This document shows positions 30,258 through 39,419 of a DNA stretch of 64,000 nt, in pieces. The notes under the pieces were generated by a model. The model was not told the DNA's origin. It did no database searches and was given only the letters and a program-made list of their open reading frames with translations. The DNA is taken from the NCBI GenBank assembly GCA_947492925.1, contig CANLOQ010000002.1:889373-953372 (forward strand), read 5' to 3'. The stretch comes from an uncultured Sulfitobacter sp. (lineage in GTDB: Bacteria > Pseudomonadota > Alphaproteobacteria > Rhodobacterales > Rhodobacteraceae). Both the position numbers and the translations under genes were made by a program. Within the stretch, counting starts at the first letter, position 1. The number at the start of each line of letters is the position of its first letter.

Positions 30258-31064
30258 CTATTCCTTGGCCATATCCGGCGCATCCACCGCTTTCATGCCC
30301 ACCACGTGATAACCTGCGTCCACATGCAGGTTCTCGCCCGTGGTGCCCGATCCCAAATCGCTGAGCAGGAAAAGCGCGGCCTTGCCCACATCCTCGATTG
30401 TCACGTTGCGCCGAAGGGGCGAATTATACTCGTTCCACTTCATGATATAGCGGAAATCCCCGATGCCCGAGGCCGCCAGCGTCTTGATCGGCCCGGCACT
30501 GATGGCGTTGACACGAATGCCGTCCTTGCCCAGATCCTCGGCCAGGTATTTGACGGATGCCTCAAGGGCGGCTTTGGCCACGCCCATGACATTATAATGC
30601 GGCATCACTTTCTCTGCCCCGTAATAAGTCAGGGTGACGGCACTTCCGCCGGGGTTCATCATCTTTTCGGCACGCTGCATCACGGCGGTGAAGGAATAGA
30701 CGGATATGTCCATCGACATCGCGAAATTGCCGCGGCTGGTGTCAACATAGCGACCGCGAAGCTCGCTTTTGTCGGAAAAACCAATGGCATGTACCACAAA
30801 GTCAATGCTGCCCCAACGCTCTTTCAGATCCGCAAAAAGCGCGTCGATGGAGGCTTCATCACCCACATCACAGGCAAGCACGATGTCGCTGCCCAATTGC
30901 GCGGCCAACGGATCAACCCGTTTCTTCAGCGCATCACCCTGATAGGAAAAGGCCAATTCCGCCCCGGCGTCCGCCAGCGATTTTGCCACGCCCCAGGCAA
31001 TGGATTTGTCATTGGCAAGGCCCATGATCAGCCCCCGCTTGCCCTGCATCAGATCATTTGCCAT
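30258..31064 (-). CDS. fabI: Enoyl-[acyl-carrier-protein] reductase (NADH)
   Basis: A 268-residue short-chain dehydrogenase-type enzyme that performs the last reduction of fatty acid elongation. It has the FabI-specific N-terminus KRGLIMGLANDKSIAWGVAK, the substrate block LTYYGAEKVMPHYNVMGVAKAA with the Tyr-x6-Lys pair, and SAGPIKTLAASGI. I set the start at MANDLMQGK (31064), since the open frame upstream is not family-like. It is the first gene of the long minus-strand run down to 22859. Confidence 0.95.
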   Translation of the reverse strand: MANDLMQGKRGLIMGLANDKSIAWGVAKSLADAGAELAFSYQGDALKKRVDPLAAQLGSDIVLACDVGDEASIDALFADLKERWGSIDFVVHAIGFSDKSELRGRYVDTSRGNFAMSMDISVYSFTAVMQRAEKMMNPGGSAVTLTYYGAEKVMPHYNVMGVAKAALEASVKYLAEDLGKDGIRVNAISAGPIKTLAASGIGDFRYIMKWNEYNSPLRRNVTIEDVGKAALFLLSDLGSGTTGENLHVDAGYHVVGMKAVDAPDMAKE

Positions 31065-31298
31065 GCCGCGCCCTGTCCTGTTATCTTCTCTCGGGTTTGG
31101 TTTAGGCGATTGCAGGACGGCCATCAAGACTGCTGCGCACGGTCTGTCGACGTGCCGCGATTTCGGGCAAGTGTCTGAGAGCAGGGGCAAAAGCGGTTGC
31201 TTGCACGGTTTGTGTTGTTGCGCCCCGGCAATTCCTGTAGCCCTGAAGTTAAGTTTTATGACACAACGACCGGATATTGACGGGGGACAATTGGAAAG

Positions 31299-31904
31299 AT
31301 GGCGGGGCGCTCGGGAAAATTTGCAGGCGACGATCCTTTCGTTCTGGTGCGCAGCTGGCTGAAAGAGGCAACGGCGTCCGAACCCAATGATCCCAACGCA
31401 ATTGCGCTGTCGACGGTTGACGCGGACGGCCTGCCAAATGTGCGCATGGTGCTTTTGAAAGACGTCGAGGACGACGCGTTTGTCTTCTACACCAATTACG
31501 AAAGCCAGAAAGCACAGGAACTGGATCAGGCGGGCAAGGCGGCCTTTGTGCTGCACTGGAAATCCCTGCACCGTCAGGTGCGGGTGCGCGGCCTGATCAC
31601 AAAAGAAGACGGGCCGAAAGCGGATGAATATTACGCCTCGCGTTCATTGCCCAGCCGGTTGGGGGCATGGGCCTCGCGCCAGTCACAGCCGCTCAGCAGC
31701 CGCACGGCTTTGATGGCCGAAGTCGCAAAAGTGACCGCGACCAAGGGCACAAACCCGGCGCGGCCCCCGTATTGGGGGGGCTACCGGCTTACCCCGGTAG
31801 AGATTGAGTTTTGGGCCGATGGCGACCACCGCCTGCACGACCGTTTTCGGTGGCGGCGCGCCACGGTTGACGCGCCGTGGGATGTGCAGCGGTTGAACCC
31901 GTGA
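31299..31904 (+). CDS. pdxH: Pyridoxamine 5'-phosphate oxidase
   Basis: A 201-residue FMN enzyme that makes pyridoxal 5'-phosphate. Conserved blocks are [30 protein letters not shown] and the C-terminal [21 protein letters not shown] ending in WRLNP-like VQRLNP. It is divergent from fabI. The PLP it makes serves the two aminotransferases of the window among many others. Confidence 0.95.
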   Translation: MAGRSGKFAGDDPFVLVRSWLKEATASEPNDPNAIALSTVDADGLPNVRMVLLKDVEDDAFVFYTNYESQKAQELDQAGKAAFVLHWKSLHRQVRVRGLITKEDGPKADEYYASRSLPSRLGAWASRQSQPLSSRTALMAEVAKVTATKGTNPARPPYWGGYRLTPVEIEFWADGDHRLHDRFRWRRATVDAPWDVQRLNP

Positions 31905-31978
31905 CACAGACGCACGCGGGCAAGGGGTAACAGGGGGCGCAGACGCAGGGCGCAGGCCGTGCGGAACAAAGGTGACAC

Positions 31979-32557
31979 GTGGCGCAGAACGATGACAACA
32001 ACGCAGAAGATCACGCAACCGCTCCGGCGGATTTCGCCGCGCTGTCCGGTGTCGTGAAATGGTTCGACCCGCTTAAGGGATTCGGGTTTGTCGTTGCCGA
32101 GGAGGGCGGACCGGATGTTTTGTTGCACGTCAATGTCCTGCGCAACTTCGGCCAAAGTTCGATTGCCGATGGCACCGGCGTTGATCTTTTGGTGCATGAA
32201 ACGGACCGCGGCGTTCAGGCGGTGGAGATCACAGCGATCCACCCCGGCGACGCGACACAGGCCCCGGCACTGCCCGATATTGCGGGGCTCGACAGTGATA
32301 CCCTGCGCGCCGCCCCGTTAGAGCCTGCACGGGTGAAATGGTTCGACAAGGCCAAGGGGTTTGGCTTTGCCAATGTGTTTGGCAAGCCGGAGGACATCTT
32401 TGTTCACGTCGAAGTGCTGCGTCAGGCGGGTCTGGCCGATCTGCAACCGGGCGAGGCGCTGGCGGTACGGGTCATCGAGGGCAAACGCGGCCGAATGGCA
32501 GGCGAGGTACAGGCCTGGGAGACGGTCCTGCACCTGCCACAGGATGATGCGGAGTGA
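31979..32557 (+). CDS. Tandem cold-shock domain protein
   Basis: A 192-residue protein with two cold-shock domains. The first begins [21 protein letters not shown] (about residues 22-90) and the second begins [31 protein letters not shown] (about 118-185). A short acidic linker separates them. Such double-domain proteins bind single-stranded nucleic acid. The start codon is GTG with AAAGG upstream. The stop interlocks with the next start as TGATG. Confidence 0.88.
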   Translation: MAQNDDNNAEDHATAPADFAALSGVVKWFDPLKGFGFVVAEEGGPDVLLHVNVLRNFGQSSIADGTGVDLLVHETDRGVQAVEITAIHPGDATQAPALPDIAGLDSDTLRAAPLEPARVKWFDKAKGFGFANVFGKPEDIFVHVEVLRQAGLADLQPGEALAVRVIEGKRGRMAGEVQAWETVLHLPQDDAE

Positions 32558-33021
32558 TGCGGCGGGGTCTTGCCGCACTGGTGGTTTGCTGGGGGCTGGC
32601 CACGGCCGCACAGGCCGAATGCCGGGCTGACACGGTCGAACTGCGGGGCGACTGGGGCAAGGCGCGTTTCTCTGTTGAGCTGGCAGATGATCCGCAGGAA
32701 CACGCACAAGGGCTCATGCACCGCAGCGCGTTGCCAATGGGGGCGGGGATGTATTTCATCTACGAATCCCCGCGCCGCGCCAGCTTTTGGATGCGCAATA
32801 CGCTGATTCCCCTCGACATGATCTTTATTGATCCGCAGGGCGTGGTGCAGCACGTCCATCACAACGCCGTGCCGCTTGATGAAACGCCGATCCCGGGGGG
32901 GGACGGCATTCTGACTGTGCTTGAAATCAATGGGGGTCTGGCCGCACGTCTGGGCATCGGGGCAGGCAGCGAAGTGCGCCATCCCGCCCACGCGGCACAC
33001 GATGCGGTCTGGCCCTGCTGA
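32557..33021 (+). CDS. DUF192 family secreted protein
   Basis: A 154-residue protein with a signal peptide (residues 1-20) and a DUF192 domain. The domain has the QGLMHRSALPMGAGMYFIY block, FWMRNTLIPLDMIFID, and the ending VLEINGGLAARLGI. The function of the family is not established. It is coupled to the cold-shock gene upstream and ends 56 bases before tRNA-Pro. Confidence 0.85.
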   Translation: MRRGLAALVVCWGLATAAQAECRADTVELRGDWGKARFSVELADDPQEHAQGLMHRSALPMGAGMYFIYESPRRASFWMRNTLIPLDMIFIDPQGVVQHVHHNAVPLDETPIPGGDGILTVLEINGGLAARLGIGAGSEVRHPAHAAHDAVWPC

Positions 33022-33077
33022 TTTTGCGCAAACTGGGGCTTTCCTTTCACAGAAACTGTGGCTAAAGAAGCGGCAGT

Positions 33078-33154
33078 CGGAGCGTGGCGCAGCCTGGTAG
33101 CGCACCTGTTTTGGGTACAGGGGGTCGGAGGTTCGAATCCTCTCGCTCCGACCA
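33078..33154 (+). tRNA. tRNA-Pro (UGG)
   Basis: A full cloverleaf is present. The 7-bp acceptor stem is CGGAGCG/CGCTCCG, the D arm contains AGCCTGGTAGCGC, the anticodon arm is CCTGT-TTTGGGT-ACAGG with anticodon TGG, the T arm contains GGTTCGAATCC, and CCA is encoded at the 3' end. I saw no repeat of its 3' end downstream that would mark an integrated element. Confidence 0.96.
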
Positions 33155-33596
33155 CTTTTCAAATAGTCGAAGTTTTCTGAGGCGTTTCTTGCGGCCTGCT
33201 CTCGGTGTTGGATCTGTTCTAACCAAACGTGCTGCTTTGACCGTTGATGTCCCGCGTGGCTGCGTTTGCCTTCAACGGCTGCATGACAGTAAAGCACGGA
33301 CGCCACGATCCCGGTCTTGCCAGACCCGAACCCCAAGTTCCGTGCAGTGGCCACGCTCTTTGCTGAACTGTCAAATTGGCCATCGGCCATCTTGCGGGTC
33401 CGCAATCCACACACAAATTGCAGAACGCCAACGGCCTACCACATCTGGTGCCTATGCGTGCACATCACACTCCGACTGGTGGTGCGCCCGGCGGACTACC
33501 GGTGATTCTGAACCCAATAATCTCCCGAAGTGTGATAATTTTGCGAAGCTCTGCGCGCTGCGCGAAAAAATATTCGGACGCTGCAAAAGGGGCAGG

Positions 33597-33621
33597 TTAT
33601 CCCCCGGTGCCCTGTGGATAA
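33597..33621. promoter_or_regulatory. DnaA box pair upstream of nrdJ
   Basis: TGTGGATAA at 33613-33621 is the exact complement of the DnaA box TTATCCACA. TTATCCCCC at 33597-33605 is a degenerate second box. In Escherichia coli DnaA binds the nrdAB promoter, so a role in nrdJ control is plausible. Confidence 0.5.
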
Positions 33622-33856
33622 CTTCACCCATCAAGTGAGCGCAAAGGCCTAAACGGGCCAGAACAGGGGATTTTTCGCGCCGCTCAGAAGCGCTGCGCAA
33701 AGGGGGCAAAATGGGGATATTAATCTATTGAATCAGGTGCCGCTGCGTGACCCAAAAATCAGCCTTCAGGTCAACAGCAAGAATTCATAAATCCTGAAAT
33801 AAACCCGTTGACCGGATAGGGGCGGATACGTCAGGTTGTGCAAGTCGACGATGACC

Positions 33857-33872
33857 CCACTACATATAGTGG
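33857..33872. promoter_or_regulatory. NrdR-box-like palindrome upstream of nrdJ
   Basis: CCACTACATATAGTGG is a 6+4+6 palindrome close to the NrdR box consensus ACACWATATWTWGTGT. It lies about 175 bases before nrdJ and overlaps a possible -10 element, with TTGTGC at 33836-33841 as a weak -35. NrdR sites usually come in pairs about 31 bases apart. A good partner at that distance is not seen; a weak one is ACACAAACATAAGTCA at 33915. Confidence 0.55.
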
Positions 33873-34047
33873 TTAACGCTGAGGGGGACATCACGGCACG
33901 AGCGCAGGAAAACGACACAAACATAAGTCACGTTCTGCAAGATATCGCCAACCGTTTGGCCGGTTGGTGCTTCTTATCGTGCTGCGGCACCCGGAGAGTT
34001 CAGGGCGCAAGCCCTTGGTTAAGACAGTTAGGACAGAGGCAGCGACC

Positions 34048-37000
34048 ATGAAAATTGAACGCAAATTTACGACCGCAGGGCAAGATGCGTATTCCAGCTT
34101 GGATTTTATCACCACGGTGTCCGAAATCCGCAACCCTGATGGGTCTATTGTGTTCAAACTCGACGATGTCGAAGTGCCTTCCAGCTGGTCCCAGGTTGCC
34201 AGCGACGTGATCGCACAAAAATATTTCCGCAAGGCGGGCGTGCCGTCGGCAACAAAGAAAATCAAAGAAAAGGGCGTGCCCGAGTTCCTGTGGCGCTCTG
34301 TCCCCGCCGATGGCGCCGAGATGGGCGGCGAGACGTCTTCCAAGCAGGTGTTCGACCGTCTGGCAGGCGCGTGGGCCTATTGGGGCTGGAAAGGTGGCTA
34401 CTTCACCACCGAAGAAGACGCCAAAGCCTATTTCGATGAAATGCGCCACATGCTGGCGTCCCAGCGCGCCGCACCGAATTCTCCTCAGTGGTTCAACACC
34501 GGCCTGCACTGGGCCTACGGCATCGACGGTCCGGCACAGGGCCACTACTACGTCGATTATCAGTCGGGTGAGCTGACACGCTCCACATCCTCTTACGAAC
34601 ACCCCCAGCCGCACGCCTGCTTTATCCAGTCGGTCGCGGACGATCTGGTGGGCGACGGCGGCATCATGGACCTGTGGGTCCGCGAGGCGCGTCTGTTCAA
34701 ATACGGCTCCGGCACCGGCACAAACTTCTCTTCACTGCGCGGTGAAGGCGAAAAACTGTCGGGCGGCGGCAAATCCTCCGGCCTGATGGGCTTTCTGAAA
34801 ATCGGTGACCGCGCGGCGGGCGCGATCAAATCCGGCGGCACCACACGGCGCGCGGCCAAGATGGTGATTGTCGATGCCGATCACCCCGATATTGAGGAAT
34901 TCATCAACTGGAAGGTGCTGGAAGAGCAGAAAGTGGCCTCCATCGTCGCCGGTTCCAAGATGCACGAGCGTCAGCTGAATGAAATCTTTGCTGCAATCAA
35001 ATCCTGGGACGGGGCCGAGGCCGACGCCTATGATCCGGCCAAGAACGACCAACTGAAAACGGCGATCCGCGCCGCGAAAAAGGTCGCGATCCCAGAGACA
35101 TACGTCAAGCGCGTGCTGGATTACGCCAAGCAGGGTCACACCAGCATCGAATTCCCGACATACGACACCGATTGGGACAGCGAGGCGTATAACTCCGTCT
35201 CCGGCCAAAACTCCAACAACTCGATCCGCGTCACCAACGCTTTCCTCACCGCCGTCGAAAAAGACGCCGATTGGGAACTGATCGACCGCGTCACCGGCAA
35301 GCCGTCCAAGACAATCCGCGCCCGCGATCTGTGGGAGCAGGTGGGCCACGCCGCATGGGCCTGCGCTGATCCGGGCATCCAGTACCACGACACCGTGAAC
35401 GACTGGCACACATGCCCCGAAGACGGCGCGATCCGTGGCTCAAACCCCTGTTCCGAATACATGTTTCTGGATGACACGGCCTGTAACCTCGCCTCCATGA
35501 ACCTGCTGACCTTCCTTGAGGACGGTGTGTTCAACGTCGAGGACTACATGCATGCCAGCCGTCTCTGGACGGTCACGCTGGAAATCTCGGTGATGATGGC
35601 GCAATTCCCGTCCAAGGAAATCGCGCAGCGTTCTTACGACTTCCGCACGCTGGGTCTGGGCTATGCGAACATCGGCGGACTACTGATGAACATGGGCTAT
35701 TCCTATGACAGCGACGAGGGCCGCGCGCTTTGCGGCGCACTCACCGCGATCATGACAGGCGTGTCCTATGCGACTTCCGCGGAGATGGCGGGCGAACTGG
35801 GGCCTTTCCCCGGCTACACCAAGAATGCTGACCACATGCAGCGCGTCATCCGCAACCACCGCAACGCGGCTTACGGTGCCGCAACGGGCTACGAAAAGCT
35901 GAGCGTCAAGCCCGTGCCGCTGGATCACGCCAACTGCCCACAGCCGGGTCTGGTGGATGTGGCCATGTCCTGCTGGGACGAGGCGCTGAAGCTGGGTGAG
36001 GTACATGGTTACCGCAACGCACAGACCTCCGTCATTGCCCCAACCGGCACCATTGGTCTGGTCATGGATTGCGACACCACCGGGATCGAGCCTGACTTCG
36101 CGCTGGTCAAATTCAAGAAACTTGCGGGCGGTGGTTACTTCAAGATCATCAACCAAAGTGTTCCAGCCGCTCTGGAAAAGCTGGGCTACGGCTCTGCCCA
36201 GATCGAGGAAATCGTGGGCTACGCGGTGGGCCACGGCACCATCGGCAACGCGCCCGGCATCAACCACACCACACTGATGGGCCACGGTTTCGGCCCCAAC
36301 GAACTGGCCAAGGTGGACGCCGCACTGGCGCAAGCCTTCGACATCCGCTTTGTCTTTAACCAGTGGACGCTGGGCGAGGAATTCTGCACGCAGGTTCTGG
36401 GCATCCCGGCGGACAAGCTGAACGATCCCACCTTTGATCTTCTCCGCTCGCTGGGTTTCAGCAAAAAAGACATCGACGCGGCCAATGACCATGTCTGCGG
36501 CACGATGACACTCGAGGGGGCACCGCACCTCAAGACAGAGCACTACAGCATCTTTGATTGCGCCAACCCCTGCGGCAAAAAGGGCAAGCGGTATCTGAGC
36601 GTCAACAGCCACATCTACATGATGGCCGCCGCTCAGTCTTTCATCTCGGGTGCGATCTCCAAGACGATCAACATGCCAAACGACGCCACCATCGAGGATT
36701 GCCAGAAGGCCTATGAGCTTTCATGGTCGCTCGGTATCAAGGCCAACGCGCTTTACCGCGACGGCTCCAAACTCAGCCAGCCGCTGGCCGCAGCGCTGGT
36801 AGAGGATGACGACGAAGCAGCAGAAACGCTGGAATCCGGTTCCATGCACGAAAAGGCGACCGTTCTGGCCGAAAAGATCGTGGAAAAGGTTGTGGTCAAG
36901 GAGATCATCAAATCCCACCGCGAACGCATGCCGCAACGCCGCAAGGGCTATACCCAAAAAGCCATCGTGGGCGGCCACAAGGTTTACCTGCGCACCGGTG

Positions 37001-37689
37001 AATACGAGGACGGCAAGCTGGGCGAAATCTTCATCGACATGCACAAGGAAGGTGCCGGTTTCCGCGCAATGATGAACAATTTCGCCATCGCGGTATCCGT
37101 CGGCCTGCAATACGGCGTGCCGCTTGAGGAATTCGTCGATGCCTTCACCTTTACCAAGTTCGAACCTGCGGGCATGGTGCAGGGCAACGACAGCATCAAG
37201 AATGCGACCTCGATCCTCGACTATATCTTCCGCGAACTGGCGGTCAGCTATCTGGATCGCACCGATCTGGCGCACGTCAAACCCGAAGGGGCCACCTTTG
37301 ACGATCTCGGCCGGGGCGAGGAAGAGGAAACCGTCGGTAACGTGTCCGAACTGTCCGAAAAAGCGGCGGCAAACTCTCTTGAGGTGCTCAAGCAGATCAG
37401 CTCAACCGGCTACTTGCGCAACCGCCTGCCACAGGAATTGATGGTCGTGCAGGGCGGGCTTGACGCGGTCGCCGGTCTGGCACCCGAACTCAGCCCCGGC
37501 GGTGTCGTGGCAGAAATGACGGCAACCACCGCCGTCGCCACGGGCACCGTCACACTGGACGCGCGCACCAAGGCGAAGATGCAGGGCTACGAGGGCGAGG
37601 CTTGCGGCGAATGCGGCAACTTCACACTGGTGCGCAACGGGACCTGCATGAAGTGCAACACCTGCGGCGGAACGTCCGGGTGTAGCTAA
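34048..37689 (+). CDS. nrdJ: Vitamin B12-dependent (class II) ribonucleotide reductase
   Basis: A 1,213-residue adenosylcobalamin-dependent enzyme that makes deoxyribonucleotides, active with or without oxygen. Characteristic blocks are [58 protein letters not shown], and the C-terminal cysteine cluster [24 protein letters not shown] start at [10 protein letters not shown] (34048), where family similarity begins, rather than at an upstream in-frame GTG or ATG. The protein needs B12, and a cobK gene is also in the window. No other reductase class appears here. Confidence 0.96.
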   Translation: MKIERKFTTAGQDAYSSLDFITTVSEIRNPDGSIVFKLDDVEVPSSWSQVASDVIAQKYFRKAGVPSATKKIKEKGVPEFLWRSVPADGAEMGGETSSKQVFDRLAGAWAYWGWKGGYFTTEEDAKAYFDEMRHMLASQRAAPNSPQWFNTGLHWAYGIDGPAQGHYYVDYQSGELTRSTSSYEHPQPHACFIQSVADDLVGDGGIMDLWVREARLFKYGSGTGTNFSSLRGEGEKLSGGGKSSGLMGFLKIGDRAAGAIKSGGTTRRAAKMVIVDADHPDIEEFINWKVLEEQKVASIVAGSKMHERQLNEIFAAIKSWDGAEADAYDPAKNDQLKTAIRAAKKVAIPETYVKRVLDYAKQGHTSIEFPTYDTDWDSEAYNSVSGQNSNNSIRVTNAFLTAVEKDADWELIDRVTGKPSKTIRARDLWEQVGHAAWACADPGIQYHDTVNDWHTCPEDGAIRGSNPCSEYMFLDDTACNLASMNLLTFLEDGVFNVEDYMHASRLWTVTLEISVMMAQFPSKEIAQRSYDFRTLGLGYANIGGLLMNMGYSYDSDEGRALCGALTAIMTGVSYATSAEMAGELGPFPGYTKNADHMQRVIRNHRNAAYGAATGYEKLSVKPVPLDHANCPQPGLVDVAMSCWDEALKLGEVHGYRNAQTSVIAPTGTIGLVMDCDTTGIEPDFALVKFKKLAGGGYFKIINQSVPAALEKLGYGSAQIEEIVGYAVGHGTIGNAPGINHTTLMGHGFGPNELAKVDAALAQAFDIRFVFNQWTLGEEFCTQVLGIPADKLNDPTFDLLRSLGFSKKDIDAANDHVCGTMTLEGAPHLKTEHYSIFDCANPCGKKGKRYLSVNSHIYMMAAAQSFISGAISKTINMPNDATIEDCQKAYELSWSLGIKANALYRDGSKLSQPLAAALVEDDDEAAETLESGSMHEKATVLAEKIVEKVVVKEIIKSHRERMPQRRKGYTQKAIVGGHKVYLRTGEYEDGKLGEIFIDMHKEGAGFRAMMNNFAIAVSVGLQYGVPLEEFVDAFTFTKFEPAGMVQGNDSIKNATSILDYIFRELAVSYLDRTDLAHVKPEGATFDDLGRGEEEETVGNVSELSEKAAANSLEVLKQISSTGYLRNRLPQELMVVQGGLDAVAGLAPELSPGGVVAEMTATTAVATGTVTLDARTKAKMQGYEGEACGECGNFTLVRNGTCMKCNTCGGTSGCS

Positions 37690-38147
37690 GGAGATTGGGT
37701 GGAGCGCTTCGGCGCTTCAGCTGAGACGGGGGCGGTTCTCGCGCATCGCAAGCGATACGCTGCCACCGCCGCCAAGCAAAACCATAGGATTTGCTTGGGA
37801 CACGGAGCGGATGCGTTCGCTCTGGACGACGTTCAGGCCGCAGGCAAAACAAACACCGAGCGGTTAACAAATTGAGCTTGAACGGCGAAACTCAGGGGGG
37901 ACTTCGGTCCTCCCTTTCTTCTTTCTGCGTCGGGTTGTTCGCCGCTACAGCTGCGCGGGTGCAGACACCACAAGCGGTATCTCATTCTCCGTGCACATCT
38001 ATCGAGCTCACTGAGAAAACAAAACTCGGCATCACACCCATTGCCGGCCAACCGCCCGCAGGCCCCCGGCTTCATCTTTCCAATTACAATTCCGGGGGTC
38101 CGGGGGCAGCGCCCCCGAAAATCCCGTCCCCTCAGCCCATACCGCAG
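37690..38147. other. Intergenic region after nrdJ
   Basis: No convincing gene. A GC-rich palindrome, CGGGGGC-AGC-GCCCCCG, lies at 38101-38117, 31 bases beyond the 3' end of the sigma factor gene. Palindromes of this GC-rich type are frequent between genes in Rhodobacterales. Open frames here on either strand have Arg/Pro-rich products typical of non-coding DNA. Confidence 0.4.
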
Positions 38148-38663
38148 CTACAACAACTCGATCACAGACCCTTCCAGCCCCATTTCCTTGCGCAACCGCC
38201 GCCGGGCGCGGCCCAGACGTGACATCACCGTGCCTTTCGGCACGCCAACCCGCGCCGCCAGCACCCGAGGCGATGTCTCGCCCAGCATTACCAGCCGCAT
38301 GAGCGCAGCCTGATCCTCGGGCAACCGGTCAATTGCCGCCTGCAATTCGGCACAAGCGATCCGGGCAGGCGCAAGGGGAGGCGCACAGGCCATGTCTTCG
38401 GTCAGCTCTTCGGTCACCTGCCTGCTGCGCCAGCGGTAGCGCGCCAGATTGTGCAACAGCGTCATCGCATAGCGTTCGGGCATCTCGATCTTTCCGTCCC
38501 GCTGCATCTGCTGCAACAGGCGCAGCATCGCCTCCTGCGCCATATCTTCGGCCTCATCGGTGCTGCGTGCCAGACGCCGTGCGCGGCGGCGCAGTTTTGG
38601 CATCAGGTCGCACAGGGTGCCGGTGTCATCTTCTGGATCTGTTGTGGTCATGGCATGCCTCAT
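38148..38663 (-). CDS. ECF-type RNA polymerase sigma factor
   Basis: A 171-residue sigma-70 family protein with only regions 2 and 4. Region 2 is seen as STDEAEDMAQEAMLRLLQ with ERYAMTLLHNLARYRWR. Region 4 is seen as LPEDQAALMRLVMLGETSPRVLAARVGVPKGTVMSRLGRARRRL. No anti-sigma gene is adjacent; the divergent neighbour is an EF-hand protein. The 234-base gap between them probably holds both promoters. Confidence 0.88.
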   Translation of the reverse strand: MRHAMTTTDPEDDTGTLCDLMPKLRRRARRLARSTDEAEDMAQEAMLRLLQQMQRDGKIEMPERYAMTLLHNLARYRWRSRQVTEELTEDMACAPPLAPARIACAELQAAIDRLPEDQAALMRLVMLGETSPRVLAARVGVPKGTVMSRLGRARRRLRKEMGLEGSVIELL

Positions 38664-38897
38664 TGCTCGGGTTTTTCACCAGCATGCCGATCTTTCCAAC
38701 TTCAACCAGAGGGGGAATTTCCGCCGATCCAGCCAATGCCCCCTTTTTGGGCGTCCCTTCGCCCACGGGTCACGGTCCAATCGGCAACGCGCCGCGTGTG
38801 CGGTTTAGCGAGCGGATGCAAAGCCCGGCTCAGGCATCTGTCAGGGGGAAGGCAGCAACGTCTTCGAACAAACCAAACCCTGAAAGGGAGCATCCAA

Positions 38898-39155
38898 ATG
38901 ACCAAGACTTTCAAAATGACCCTCGTTGCAATTGCCGCACTTTGCGTGCCGGCCTATGCGATGGGCGCAGGTGCCGCCGAAGTGGACGCCAATGGCGACG
39001 GTATCCTCAGCGTGGCCGAAGTGCAGGCCGTCTATCCCGACGTCACAACCGAGCAGTTCTCGGCAATGGACCTCAACGCTGATGGTGCACTGGACGGGAG
39101 CGAAGTTCAGGCCGCACAGGAAGCGGGGATGATGCCAACACCAAGCGAAGGATAA
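38898..39155 (+). CDS. Small secreted EF-hand protein
   Basis: An 85-residue protein with a signal peptide (residues 1-24, ending AYAMGAGA) and two EF-hand loops: DANGDGILSVAE (30-41) and DLNADGALDGSE (58-69). Both have acidic residues at the calcium-binding positions. It starts at MTKTFKM with GGGAG upstream. It is divergent from the ECF sigma factor and may be its target. A strong terminator follows at 39299. Confidence 0.85.
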   Translation: MTKTFKMTLVAIAALCVPAYAMGAGAAEVDANGDGILSVAEVQAVYPDVTTEQFSAMDLNADGALDGSEVQAAQEAGMMPTPSEG

Positions 39156-39298
39156 CGCAGATTCCGCGTGAAGATCACCCTGCAGCCACCTGAAATATCG
39201 TTGTTTTCGTGGTGAAAGGTGACACGCAATGCGATGCCTCCAGGGCAGTGCGAGGTGCGGAAGGCGCGGCAGCCTGACCTTCCCGCATCTCGCCAGAG

Positions 39299-39332
39299 AA
39301 GGCCCGACAGCTTCGGCTGCCGGGCCTTTTTT
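39299..39332 (+). terminator. Rho-independent terminator after the EF-hand gene
   Basis: The stem is AAGGCCCGACAGC / GCTGCCGGGCCTT with a TTCG tetraloop and one mismatch, followed by a run of T. It lies 144 bases after the stop and could also serve the convergent mttB-like gene. Confidence 0.8.
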
Positions 39333-39419
39333 CGCGGCATCGCGTGCCCGCATCTCCAAAATGGCCGGGGCGTTCAAGACAGCCCAACATTCGACGCTAA
39401 AGCATGTGAATTCAGTTCC

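Larger units (their letters stand above)
33155..34047. other. Long intergenic region between tRNA-Pro and nrdJ
   Basis: About 890 bases without a convincing gene. The left part (33190-33500) has open frames on both strands with Arg/Cys/Ser-rich products that look non-coding, and its sequence has the feel of a degraded dispersed repeat, but I cannot confirm this. The right part holds a perfect DnaA box (33613-33621), an AT-rich stretch around 33710-33800, and an NrdR-like palindrome (33857-33872). These point to an extended control region for nrdJ. No cobalamin riboswitch core was found. Confidence 0.5.

Noticed and set aside
33078-33154. tRNA-Pro as attachment site of an integrated element
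   Set aside because: No copy of the tRNA 3' end was found downstream and there is no integrase nearby.
33597-33621. Chromosomal replication origin
   Set aside because: Only one perfect DnaA box and one weak one are present, and no dnaA, parAB or hemE neighbours. A promoter role for nrdJ is more likely.
33155-34047. Cobalamin riboswitch before nrdJ
   Set aside because: No B12-box core in the right orientation was found. A GCAGTGGCC string near 33350 is on the wrong strand and lacks the rest of the consensus.
38101-38117. Rho-independent terminator for the ECF sigma gene
   Set aside because: The stem is strong, but no T tract follows on either strand. It is kept only as a palindrome in the intergenic entry.
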